Of a stretch of DNA of 64,000 nucleotides, positions 1-13,000 are shown in pieces; positions within the stretch are counted from its first letter, which is position 1; every line of letters starts with the position of its first letter. The notes below the pieces were generated by a model. The model did no database searches. It was given only the letters and a program-made list of their open reading frames with translations, and had not been told where the DNA came from. Both the position numbers and the translations under genes were made by a program. The stretch lies in NCBI GenBank assembly GCA_963402885.1, contig OY727100.1, positions 15,841,395 to 15,905,394 on the forward strand, written 5' to 3'. The DNA is from Antedon bifida. Its lineage: Eukaryota; Echinodermata; Crinoidea; Comatulida; Antedonidae.

Positions 1-175
1 TTATAGATGGTAATGGATCATGTAAAAATTATTCCACTAAAATTTCATTTTCTAGCTGTCATAATGATTTAAATTTATGAGTTTATAACAGTACAATTCT
101 CTAAAAAATGTTGTTACAGCAGTGGAATAATTTTGAACATGACCCTTACATTAGATCAAAAAGTTTGTATTCTAC

Positions 176-3100
176 CTGGTGCAATGCAATCCCCTGTCAC
201 CTTATCACAGGTGAGAGATGATAGACATTCGCATTGAAATTCACACTGTGTACCATAAAACCCAATCGGACATGGGGTCTCTGCCAAATATTCTGTAAAA
301 GAAAACAAGAATATCTTTATTTGCCTATCATATACAGAGTATAATCCCACTCTGAAGTATAATCATACTCCTAATTTAGGCTATTTTCAAACATAAGTCT
401 TTGGTAAATCAATTGGTGGTTCTGAGTACAATATTCATAACATATGAAAAGTGAAATTCTTATAGTATTTAAAAATCAATAGATATCTAAGAATTTAATT
501 TAAGTGGTATTCAAGAAAAATTTAAGGATAAATTTTCCTCTTATCTTATCCTTATATAAAATGGTCACTGAAACAGCAAAATAAATAATCTAATTGCGTC
601 TTATGAATATTCATATAAGAGTAAAATATTCATTACCATCACAAGTGTCACCTGTCATGCCGTTAGTACAACCACCAGAACAGCCACTGAAGTAAGTACA
701 TTGAGCATCGGGACAATCACAGTCAAACCGACAATCTGGACCATATTTACCAGTGGGACAAACTAAAACAAAACACATTTCAAAGGTGATTATAACACCG
801 TATTGCAACAAATGTAGCATGTCAAGTGTAGTTACCATATTAAATTTTGTAGAATAGAATAAACAGGTAGTATTAGCAACTCCAGTACACACGTTGTTGC
901 TGCAGTAGCAAGAGCTGCAGTATCAACAACTACAGTAACAGTTGTTGCTGCAGTATCAACAGCTGTAGTATCAACAACTGAAGTAACAACAATTGTTGGT
1001 GCAGTATCAACAGCTGTAGTATCAACAACTGAAGTAACAACAGTTGTTGCTGCAGTATCAACAGCTTACAGCTGTAGCATCAACAACTGCAGTAACAACA
1101 GTTGTTGCTGCAGTATTAACAGCTGTACTATCAACAACTGCAGTAACAACAGTTGTTGCTGCAGTATCAACAGCTGTAGTATCAACAACTGCAGTAACAA
1201 CAGTTGTTGCTGCAGTATTAACAGCTTACAGCTGTAGCATCAACAACTGCAGTAACAACAGTTGTTGCTGCAGTATTAACAGCTGTACTATCAACAACTG
1301 CAGTAACAACAGTTGTTGCTGCAGTATCAACAGCTGTAGTATCAACAACTGCAGTAACAACAGTTGTTGCTGCAGTATTAACAGCTGTACTATCAACAAC
1401 TGCAGTAACAACAGTTGTTGCTGCAGTATTAACAGCTGTACTATCAACAACTGCAGTAACAACAGTTGTTGCTGCAGTATCAACAGCTGTAGTATCAACA
1501 ACTGCAGTAACAACAGTTGTTGCTGCAGTATTAACAGCTGTACTATCAACAACTGCAGTAACAACAGTTGTTGCTGCAGTATCAACAGCTGTAGCATCAA
1601 CAACTGCAGTAACAACAGTTGTTGCTGCAGTATCAACAGGTGTACTATCAACAACTGCAGTAAACAACAGCTGTAGTAACAACAGTTGTATCAACAGCTG
1701 TACTATCAACAACTGTAGTATCAACAGCTGTACTATCAACAACTGCAGTAAACAGCTGTAGTATCAGAGTACCAACAGCTGTAGCTGTACTACTATCACC
1801 AATGAGCAGATTATCTCATCAAACTTACTTGATTCACATAAAAGTCCATAAAAGCCTCCAGCACAAGAGCATCCAAAAGGTGGTGGCCGACACATTATTT
1901 TATCTTTACAGCTGTCAGCAGAATCACTACATTTAATAGTACCATACTTTCCAAAATAATTGGTTGCATGTGCTGGAAAATAATATATCTAGTTACTGCA
2001 AAGAATGTGCAAATGGATTATTCATTATTACATTATTTTATATACAGTTGAATACCCATAGGACACTGTCTTCTGAATAGGGATTGCCCATAGGTTTAAA
2101 TTAAGCTGTCCCTTACTTGTTTCATGTGAAAGTGTCCCCTTAAGATGAATGTCTTCAGAATAAGGGTTGCCCATGTTAAATAATGTTTTGCCTGTGTCCC
2201 TTTATAGGGGTGTCCCCTGAATATGGCTTTTACTAGGGGAGGAGAGAGGGTTATTGTATTCTAAAAAATGGTAACTATGATACATACGTGTTTCACAGAG
2301 ATCACCAATGTATCCAGAGGGGCAGATACATGTACAAGAAGCAGGTTCACACACTCCACCATATTTACAGATTGGACATGTGTACCGACAATTAGGTAGG
2401 CCACACATCCCTGCAGGGCATTCTGTATGAACAATTTGGTTGTTTTAAAAATAATCCATATTATAACACACCTAAGTATATTCTTGTTATTTTTTGTGGG
2501 TCACATGATATTAAATAACTGTACAATAGCATTTTGTTTGTGTTTTCATTTTTGTTTCACAGTATAAGTATGCAACCACACATGAGTGTAGGCTGTTATT
2601 GGCTGATCATGTTCAAGCAAGCTGTAGTATCCACCATCTATAATTGTTCTACCGCACTCCCAAAATTGGAATGCCCTCTTTTGGTCTCTCATTAAAAATT
2701 GGTGTGTTATAAAACAAATAATGATGTTAGTGTAATGAACAAATAATTTCATTCAGTTTTGCCTCGTGAAAATATAACATTTCATTTTTCACCACATGAA
2801 ATTATTTGCACCATTCCACTTATAAATATTCATTATTTGTATAACAGTTGTGTCTGACCTGACCTGACCTGAGAAGCCACGCTGTGAATAAAGAGGCAAT
2901 GCAGTAGGAGTTCTGGCAAACAAGTCTTCTCCGACGGTAAATTGTTCGTTTTGGTCTATTTTCAAACACCTGTCTTTAATTGTAATCGGACCTATTTACA
3001 AGCTTTAAAGACAGTTACTAAATGAACATAAGTATGATATTGCCTTTACTACCTCTCACACTAAGCTGGAAAAATGCATGCATGTTTTCATCCCGTCTTC

Positions 3101-4052
3101 CATCTATGTAACATTCATAGATACCATCATCTTCAACAGTAGCGTTTGAAATCTTTAAAACTTCAAACCCATTGGCTGTAGGGATGTTTACTCCATTAAA
3201 ACTCCACCGAAGTTGTTGATTTTCATTCGCATTTGTTTGAAGCTGGACGTACCCGCCAGTCGATGTAACAACAAATGGATTCAATGGTAGAATATATGCT
3301 TCAATCAAAACAAAATGAAAATACAGTATGTATGTATTAAATTAAGTTAAAAATTGAAAACAGTTAGAATTTCTGTATCTATCAAATACAGCTGATGTCA
3401 CATTACCACGTAACATACCTGTGTTCCTATGCAAATGTGTATTGGTTTTCAAAACTAAAATTTCAATACTTTTTTAATTAATTTGTAAATTGATTTATAA
3501 ATCTGGACATTAGAGAACTAGCATGTGTGGTTTTGTGTATTTGTTAATATTTCATAGTCTAGGCAGTACCAAAAGGCATGTTTCAATACTCTATATTCAA
3601 TTAAAATAGTGTCGACCATTACACTAGGGAATTTTCTAAGTATTTACAAACCGATTGCTTAGTTTATATAAGCAAGTATAAAATAGTGTTTGACAAATAA
3701 TTTGCTGAGAAATTACCTCCAAGTTCCTGAATAAAACCTGTAATATTTATTGGCCTAGCATCATAATCTATTGGTATATACCGAGTCAAAAAAGGACCTG
3801 GACGAAGCTCTGCTGCACCAGATGACGGTAGTCTCAAGATTAACCTGCACAAGGTTTGACTCCGTATATTGATTGTGGTAGACCCAGCAAATAAAGTATG
3901 ACTCCAATCAGTATCCTCCAATTCCACATAATTGTGGGGTTCAACTAAGTACGACGCTGATATATGTGGTATTAGAGCACTGGTATCCTGTTGAACGTGG
4001 TATAAACTAACCCACTTGTTCTTCAAAAAAGCAGTAAGGTCCTGCGGAGGTT
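176..4052 (-). CDS. Tie-like module A: near-identical duplicate of module B, continues off the left edge
   Basis: Exons 4052-3717, 3298-3053, 2422-2288, 1972-1829, 762-637 and 292-176 have exactly the lengths of module B (336, 246, 135, 144, 126 and 117 nt) and nearly the same protein. In the Ig exon only a few residues differ (GGYVQLQ against GGYAQLQ; AFFQLSV against AFFRLSV). Introns are also alignable, for example 3300-3660 with 12300-12660. The last visible exon ends in phase 1 with a GTAGAA donor at 175, so more exons lie to the left. A haplotype duplicate in the assembly is the main alternative to a true recent tandem duplication. Confidence 0.75.
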
Positions 4053-7000
4053 CTACACAAGGTAAGAAAACAGAATAGTTTACTTTTCTGGATTTCCAGA
4101 ATGCAATTTCAATAGAAGGAATCACCAGACTTACTTAAAAATAAAAAAATAAGAGCATCTATTTTACCCAGCATTTTGAATAGAAGACTTGGGTACAAAT
4201 TGTAAACAAAGTTTTGTTCACATGAAACAATGCTCTTCTCTAGCTAATTTCAATCCATTGATATAAAGTTTGCAGTACACCATGTATAGTTCTGAAAAGA
4301 ACTGTTGAGTTTCTCGATGTTTTGATCAATATACTTCCTCAGGACATATGTACTGCAAATTTTATTGATTTCGCCATGCAAACCTTCAAACAATATATAT
4401 AGCTAACGTCTCATCCAAAAGACGGTGCAGTATCTACATGTATTCCTATCGAAGTTGAAACACACAAAGAGCGGAGATACGATTTGAATCTTGGACCAAA
4501 GGAAACTTATGGTCTTTCACAGTTCAGTGTTCAACACAGTGGCTACCACCAGTTTAGCTAACTGTGCTATGCCGCTCTCTCATCTTTTAATATAAATAAT
4601 TAGCTTTACAACATAAACATTAATTAATACTCTTACAGTAGTTATGCATATTATTAACCCATCTTAAGTGTCAGTAATTGACTATACGTAGAGGTTAAAA
4701 AGACTGTATACTTACGTAATAATATATCTGGTGCTGTAAAAGAATATATAATAAAAATAATGAGAAAACTCAATAAGTAATTTAACTAATAATGGGGTTG
4801 TAGCTTGGTGGTAAGATGTATGGTGACCAATTAAATAACGTCTCTGCAGGGGTAGGGCTTGAGTCCCCTCACCCCCATACATAGTTATCAACCTTTAGAG
4901 ATTTGAAATGCATGACAGACTACACCATTTTTGTGGTTGGGGGTGGGGGGGGGAGTGGGTTGGAGGGAAGGGGAGTTGAAGGAAGGGTGTTTTTCGCGTT
5001 TTACATTTATTTTTATATGTGTGGTGTTTATTACGAATACTTAAATACTCTTTTTGATAGATTTTTCCTCGACTAAATTTGCGTAGTGGAAAACAGGCTA
5101 CATTCAAACTGGTTTTGGTAGTTGACTGTATTAACTTACCTTGTGTTGTAGTAGGAGCTGTTGTAGTTGGTTCTGCTGTTGTAGTTGGTTCTGCTGTGGT
5201 AGTTGGTTCTTCTGTTGTAGTTACTAAATAAAACAAAAACATTGTGGTTGTACAATTCCACCAAAAGCCGTCAACATCCACCACAGTAACAAATAACAAC
5301 TATAAATTTTGTTTAAACAACTCCTGTCTATATCTTACCTACATAACACTCGCTGGTTACTCTGTCACAAGCCTTATTAGCTCCACATGGACATGTTAGG
5401 GTGCAATATTCTCCATAAAAACCTTGTTCACAACTTGTTGTATTTTGATCTAATAAAAATAAATAAATAAATATACTGTATACACTTCGTACTTTTCTGA
5501 TTTTCTGATGATTAATTTACTATAAGAAAATCTAATTGTCTATTACAATGTTATATTCCTCTATTTCACAGTTAAAAGCTATCAAGTTATCCAACATGTA
5601 CCAACAAGAATAATCTTTACAATGTCTGTTGTGTGATCCTTTTGTGTGATATAAAGCTCTGTCAAGACTATCAAACTAGTTTGTCAAAGTGTCAAATATG
5701 GTAGTGATATATGAGCACATCACATTTTTTTGTCACATAAAGTTTGATAGGGTATAGAGAGTTTTAATAATGATGTGACATACTGTTCTAGTCCTGATGG
5801 CAAGGCCTGAAGAAACACTAGTGTATAAAAAACATGATTTACAGAATAAAAAAAGCAAACTCATGCATTATAGTATGAGAGGTTTTAAATACTTACATGG
5901 TATACATTCACCGGTGGTTCTATTACAAGCCTGTTGAAAATCACATTCGCATTGAAGTTCACACAACTCACCAAAATCACCAATCAAACAGGTAGAGTCA
6001 GGGCCAGGATCTGACATTGAAATATTTAAATTCACATGTAACTATGTATACAATTTTCTAGTGCCTACTTAACTAGAAACTACCACAAGTTACTGTACAC
6101 TGTGAATATAATAATATTATATAACACCTAAATAAATTTAGATTTATTTATCAAATGTCATTTGATTGGACGATTGTGGGTCACATTGCGTGCAATAGTA
6201 CGCACTATTGAACATACTTTTTTTACTACTGTCAAAAACAAACCTTTGCAAGTGTCACCAATGAATCCATCTGTGCAGACGGAACCAGAAGCGCATCCAG
6301 CAACATAGTCACAGTCACCATCGCTACAATGACATTCAAGATCACAGTTTGGTCCATAATGTCCATCTTCGCACACTGAATTAAAAAAAAAATCATTGCT
6401 TTTTATTTACTATTATTAGAATTTCAGAGGTACAGTATCCTCATTTGACAGACTTTTGGTTAGCTTTGGGCACAATATCTAAGTTATTGCCTTGAAAAGT
6501 GTTTATAAAACTACAAACTGATATACCTGATCACACAAGTTAGTGGTTTTGGTACTGGGTCTGAGTTTAAATCTTTTTGTTAAAAACTGTTTCTAGTGAA
6601 AATGTTTTTGTACAGACAAGTTATTCTTTTTTTTTCATTTCATAACATTTATTTACAAATTATTCAACAAAAATAAAAGGATAAGAAAAATGATGATAGG
6701 TCAGAGATTGAATGCAGAGGCCCGGAAGGAGGGAAACAAACATCTTGAGGTGGGCGAGCTTTAAAAAAAAAAAGGGTTTTTGGGGTAACCATGTATGAAA
6801 TGACTGCATATGTAAAAGTTTACTTTGATCACAATTTTGTCCCATCCATCCAGACGCACAAATACAGCCGAGTGGATCCGGATAACAGAATATCTTTCCA
6901 CTACAGTTTCCATTTGGTTCTGAACTGCATGTTGTACTGCAATCTGTGCCAAACACATTGTCTCGTTCTTCACAAACTATAATTTCAAAAGGGATACAAA

Positions 7001-10000
7001 CAGTATCTTCATTAAAACACATATTTATATATTTACCTTTGGATTTTGACTAGATATATTCAGTGTATAATAGCAACCTTTTGTTTTCACATGCCACAAA
7101 ACTATGCAGCTGTGGAAAAGTCATTCTGTGCATATGAACAGTCGTGTGTGTGTGTGTTTTTTTTTGTTGGTTTTTTTTTTTTTTTACCATATTTAATGAG
7201 GGTGATCCATCCAGCAATTGCTGCTCATTAGGGACCCTCAGAGGTTCACAACACAACATTATACACAAGATGCTCTATATAAACAAAGTCTTATTACAAG
7301 TCTTTGGGAGTGGAGTTGTAATTGTGTCCTTAGAAAAAATCCTGACATATGACGGGACTTGAACCCAGGACCCTTGGAGTGGTAGCCAAGCACCATAACC
7401 ACCAAGCCACAACTCCACTCCACTCCACTGTGTGTGACAGGCCATTCCTGTGCTATAAAATGTACTTACCCTGGTCACACTGTGAACCATGAAACCCTCC
7501 TGGGCAGACACATGAGCAAGTATCAGCGGAACAAACACCTCCATTATAACAAACAGGACAGCGCTCCAAGCATCCTGGACGTCCACATAAACCACCAGGA
7601 CAGCCTGATAAAATATAAAATTACTGTATATTATGAGAGAGAATGAAAAAGTGTATATATTGTATTGATGAATTTTACAGTAACCCTAACCATAAAGACA
7701 GTCTGACCTAACGGCAAAACTGCAGTATAGCTCAATAGCTGAATATTCTTTCTTCATTGTTTTTATCTTTTTATCAGAATAAAATCATAAAAATTCACCT
7801 CTGACCACTACTCGAAAGTAGGCATGGGCTTTCTGGTCATAATCACCGTTTAGAAAACATTCATAAACACCCGATTCTTCAATATATGCTTTTGTAATAG
7901 TTAAGATTGGTAATCCATTTGCAAAATCCAAATCCTCTCCATTAAATTTCCAACGTAGATTCGCATTCTCTTCGGCATCTGTAGATAATTTTGCGAATCC
8001 GCCATGTGAAACACGGACTACATCTACTAAAGCGTTGATTGCAGCTAGTAAAAATAAATGAAATATTTAATCTATCAATTAAAATAATAAATCCAAAATT
8101 AACTAAATGTTTGTAATAGTGCCCTCTATGTTGTTTTTTTTTAAATATAGCTACATCTAAGGTTTGGCCATGTTTTATAAAATTATAAATCAAAATGTTG
8201 TTACTGCAGTACATGCAGTAGAATAATGACATGAACCTTAACATTTCCCTATTATAACCTTTACAATTAAAAAATAAACTACTGTGGTAAGATGCTGTTG
8301 AAGTGAGTAATAATTAGGGACCTTAGTATAGGCCAAAAATACGGTTAAAATGGCTGTGTTAAAAAAAAAATGTTGTGCAGCATTTGAATGGCAAGGCTAG
8401 GCCTATGCTGTACCACCAGGCAGGGCCAAGAGATTCAGAAGGGTTGCCGCAAAACAGGGGAGGGAGAGAGATGTTGCTATGCTAGCTGGGCCTATACACC
8501 CAATTTAATACACCAGCGTACTACTAACTACTGCCACTAATACTATCTAGGTAGACCTAGGTCTAGCCCCACTAGCCTATTATAGTAGTAGTAGGCATGT
8601 TGTCTTTGGCCAGTTGTGCGTAACTAGCAGGTGTGCGTAACTAGTACTGAAATGGATATGACGTTTATGTCTGTTTATGATTGTACGCTTCAGCGAACAC
8701 GGAATATCTGTCCTCCTCCCCTAATAGTCCCTATATCATTGATTATTATGTATACTGACCATTATTTGGGCGAAACCATGCTGTTGTCGTTGTCACAAAT
8801 CCATCAAGGGTGGCTGTACCAGTGAATGGTCCCACTCTTTGTTCTGCAGTACTTGAAGTTCCAACAACAACTTGAATAGAGTTTGTGTTTGCAGCATCAT
8901 CACTATCTGGAGCGATATCTGAATCACTTGAGAATGGACCATTACTTGAGGCAGTAAAATCCATGAATACTGAAGGATCATCTGTCAATGCAATAGTCAT
9001 TTCTACCGTTCGTGAATCTTTGAGAGAGTAGAATGTCAGCGTGACAGCAGGATCGCTTGACATGTCTGTCCATGGGGGGTCTACCACCAACACAATATCC
9101 ATAATTTCATCTACAGAAAAAAACAAACATATTGCAATCATGCAATTGAAAAGTCTCTAATGGTTATGCAACTAAATCGAAAACCAGTTCAGATATGGAA
9201 CCAGTTCACACAGTCCCCTTCCACTATCGAATAAATGTGATAATTTTGCATCAGGAACCAAAGTTAATTTGTCAGATTTGCTGCACTAGCCTGATGTAAA
9301 TGATAATTCACGGGTGGGACTCCAACCAACTGCCTCAAGATCATTAGCATAACGTTCATACCTGTACCTCTAAATAACCAAGTTACTAATGTACTGTGAA
9401 ATATCTTTGCATCAGGGACCTAAAGCACTCCTAATGAGGGTATATGTTTTAAAACTACACTACACTTTGTTGGGTCCATGAGGTGTCTCCTTAATAGGGG
9501 TCCTACTGTAGTATAGAAAGACCTGTAAAGATACATCAAAAAGTTTGTATTCTACCTGGTGCAATGCAATCCCCTGTCACCTTATCACAGGTGAGAGATG
9601 ATGAACATTCACATTGAAATTCACACTGTGTACCATAAAACCCAATCGGACATGGAGTCTCTGCCAAATATTCTGTAAAAGAAAACAAGAATATCTTTAT
9701 TTGTATAATCATATATATGATCCGAGTATTAATTCAATAATCCCACCCCACTAATTTTAGCTATATTCAAGTCAATTTGCATGTAATCCAAGTATAATCC
9801 CAAACAATTGTTATGTACACAAGTCAAGTTAAAAGTTAATATTCATAACCTGTGACTGTGTTCATCAAACACACTGAAGTGAAACACTTCCTTAAATAAT
9901 AAGTATTTCACTTAAGTCAATCAATATTTTTATAAATTTATTTATTACTTATAAAAGTAACATTTTGAAAAAAATTTTAAACTTCAAGGGTTTCCCTTAA

Positions 10001-13000
10001 TTCAATAATCCCGCATATTATGAATATTCATATAAGAATAAAATATTTATTACCATCACAAGTGTCACCTGTCATGCCGTTAGTACAACCACCAGAACAG
10101 CCACTGAAATAATTACATTGAGCATCTGGACAATCACAATCAAACCGACAATCTGGACCATATTTACCAGTGGGACAAACTAAAACAAAACACATTTCCA
10201 TGTGACCATAACGGAACTGGGTCAAATATAATCAACAACTGCAGTAACAACAGTTGTTGCTGCAGTATCAACTCTTGTAGTATCAACAACTGCAGTAACA
10301 ACAGATTTTGCTGCAGTATTAACTGCTGTAGTATCAACAACTGCAGTAACAACCGTAATTGTTGCTACAGTACTACGTCGAGTGGTCGAGTGGTTAAGGC
10401 AGGGGCGCCAGAATACAAACCATAAGTCATACAATCAACACAGGTTCAAGGCACTCCTCAATGATGGTTGTGTTTTTTTTTTTTTTTTTCTTATTTTATA
10501 CCATCTTTAAAAAATGTGGCCTATTCATTTCTAATGGAGGAACTGATCATTAAGTGGCATCAATATAATATAAAAACAAAAAGTTAAACCTTTAAAATTG
10601 TTGATGGATAAAAATATATAAATATTTAAAAAAAATGTTGTTGGAATAATTGTTTAATTTGAAATTTAACTAAAACTGGAATTCGAGTGTTAACAGATAT
10701 CACCCATGTGAACTTTAGAACCCAATTTCAGAAGGGTAGGGTCCAACGTATTGGTCCATTGCCGTAGACAGACAAATGAGTGTTGCTTGTTGGCAGCTGT
10801 ATGACTTCAATTAGTCTCAGCTGCTGCTGCTGTAGTAGCAACAGCTTTAGCAGTACCACTACAATCTACACCATTAACGATAGGTTTAATATCCCATCAA
10901 ACTTACACGATTCACATGCCAGTCCATAAAAGCCTCCAGCACAAGAGCATCCAAAAGGTGGTGGCCGACACATTATTTTACCTTTACAGCTGTCAGCAGA
11001 ACTACTACATCTAATAGTACCATACTTTCCAAAATAATTGGTTGCAAATGCTGGAAAATAATACATCTAGTTACTGCAAAGAATGTTTAAATAATTACAA
11101 CTGAATTATATTACTTTATGTTTTTATTATTGACCTTTTACATATACAGATAGAACCTTTTCAGGACACAAAAAAGTGTCCCCTGGATAGAAGTTTCCTG
11201 TGTAATGCCCTAATTATTTCCATGCGAAAGAGTTCCCTGAATAAAGGTTGCCTAAGGGTTGAAATATGTATTGCCTCTCGTTTGTTTCATGCAAAAGTGT
11301 CCGCTGAATATGGTTTATTGTATTACAAAAAATGGTATGATACATACGTGTTTCACAGAGATCACCAATGTATCCAGAAGGGCAGATACATGTACAAGAA
11401 GCAGGTTCACACACTCCACCATATTTACAGATTGGACATGTGTACCGACAATTAGGTAGACCACACATCCCTGCAGGGCATTCTGTACGAACAAATTAGT
11501 TGTTTTTAAAATAATGCATAACAGTTGTATTTCATCTTGCTTAATAGAGACTCGAGTGGCCATAATATCGGCAAAGTTTGCTAGCCACTCCTCGGCCATA
11601 ACTCTGGTGGTAGAACAAGTCTTCTCGGAAAAAGGTCAAGTGTACACTTCTGGGTTGTGTCCACTTAAAAAGAACTCATTGGATCTTTCGGTATGAGTAG
11701 GGTTACACCGGATTCCTGGTCCATTTTGAAACCTTTGTAATTTATTCATTTATATATTCCTTTCAGTGATACATAAAAAAGGGAGCACTGAGGAAAGACA
11801 AGAGCTGTCAAGGACAACTATCAGGACAAGTCTCTCCAACTCCAGACAAACAAACAATACAAGAAAAAATAAAATTAAGATTACAAGAAAAGACTATGTA
11901 CAATATGAAAATCAAATTTGTAACAATAAATGTATGAAAAATAAAAATTATAGTTGAATTATGTTGTTATTGTTACCTGACCTATCTACAAGCTTCAAAG
12001 ACAGTTTCTAAATGAACATAAGTATATTGCAAAGGATATTGCCTTTACTACCTCTCACACTAAGCCGGAAAAATGCATGCATGTTTTCATCCCGTCTTCC
12101 ATCTATGTAACATTCATAGATACCATCATCTTCAACAGTAGCGTTTGAAATCTTTAAAACTTCAAACCCATTGGCTGTGGGGATGTTTACTCCATTAAAA
12201 CTCCACCGAAGTTGTTGATTTTCATTCGCATTCGTTTGAAGCTGGGCGTACCCACCAGTCGATGTAACAACAAATGGATTCAATGGTAGAATATATGCTT
12301 CAATCAAAACAAAATGAACATACAGTATGTATGTATTAAATTAAGTTAAAAATTGAAAATAGCTAGAATTTCTGTATCTATCAAATACAGCTGATGTCAC
12401 ATTACCACGTAACATACCTGTGTTCCTATGCAAATGTGTATTGGTTTCAGTACTGTATGGGTTCAAAACTAAAATTTCAATACTTTTTTAATTAATTTGT
12501 AAATTGATTTATAAAAATGGACATTAGAGAACTAGCATGTGTGGTTTTGTGTATTTGTTAATATTTCATAGTCCAGGCAGTACCAAAAAGCATGTTTCAA
12601 ATACTCTATATTCAATTCAAATAGTGTCGACCATTACACTATGGAATTTTCTACGTATTTACAAACCGATTGCTTAGTTTATATAAGCAAGTATAAAATG
12701 GTGTTTGACAAATAATTTGCCGAGAAATTACCTCCAAGTTCCTGAATAAAACATGTAATATTTATTGGCCTTGCATCATAATCTATTGGTATATACCGAG
12801 TCAAAAAAGGACCTGGACGAAGCTCTGCTGCACCAGATGACGGTAGTCTCAAGATTAACCTGCACAAGGTTTGAGTTCGTATTGTGAGTGCCTGAGACCC
12901 ATCAAATAAAGTATGACTCCAATCAGTATCCTCCAATTCCACATAATTGTGGGGTTCAACTAAGTACGACAGTGATATATGTGGTATTGGAGCACTGGTA

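Noticed and set aside
1044-1742. Long Cys/Ser/Asn-rich or Thr/Val-rich ORFs on both strands
   Set aside because: They are frame-neutral translations of the 51-bp minisatellite, have no in-phase splice sites, and the matching intron of the duplicate is short.
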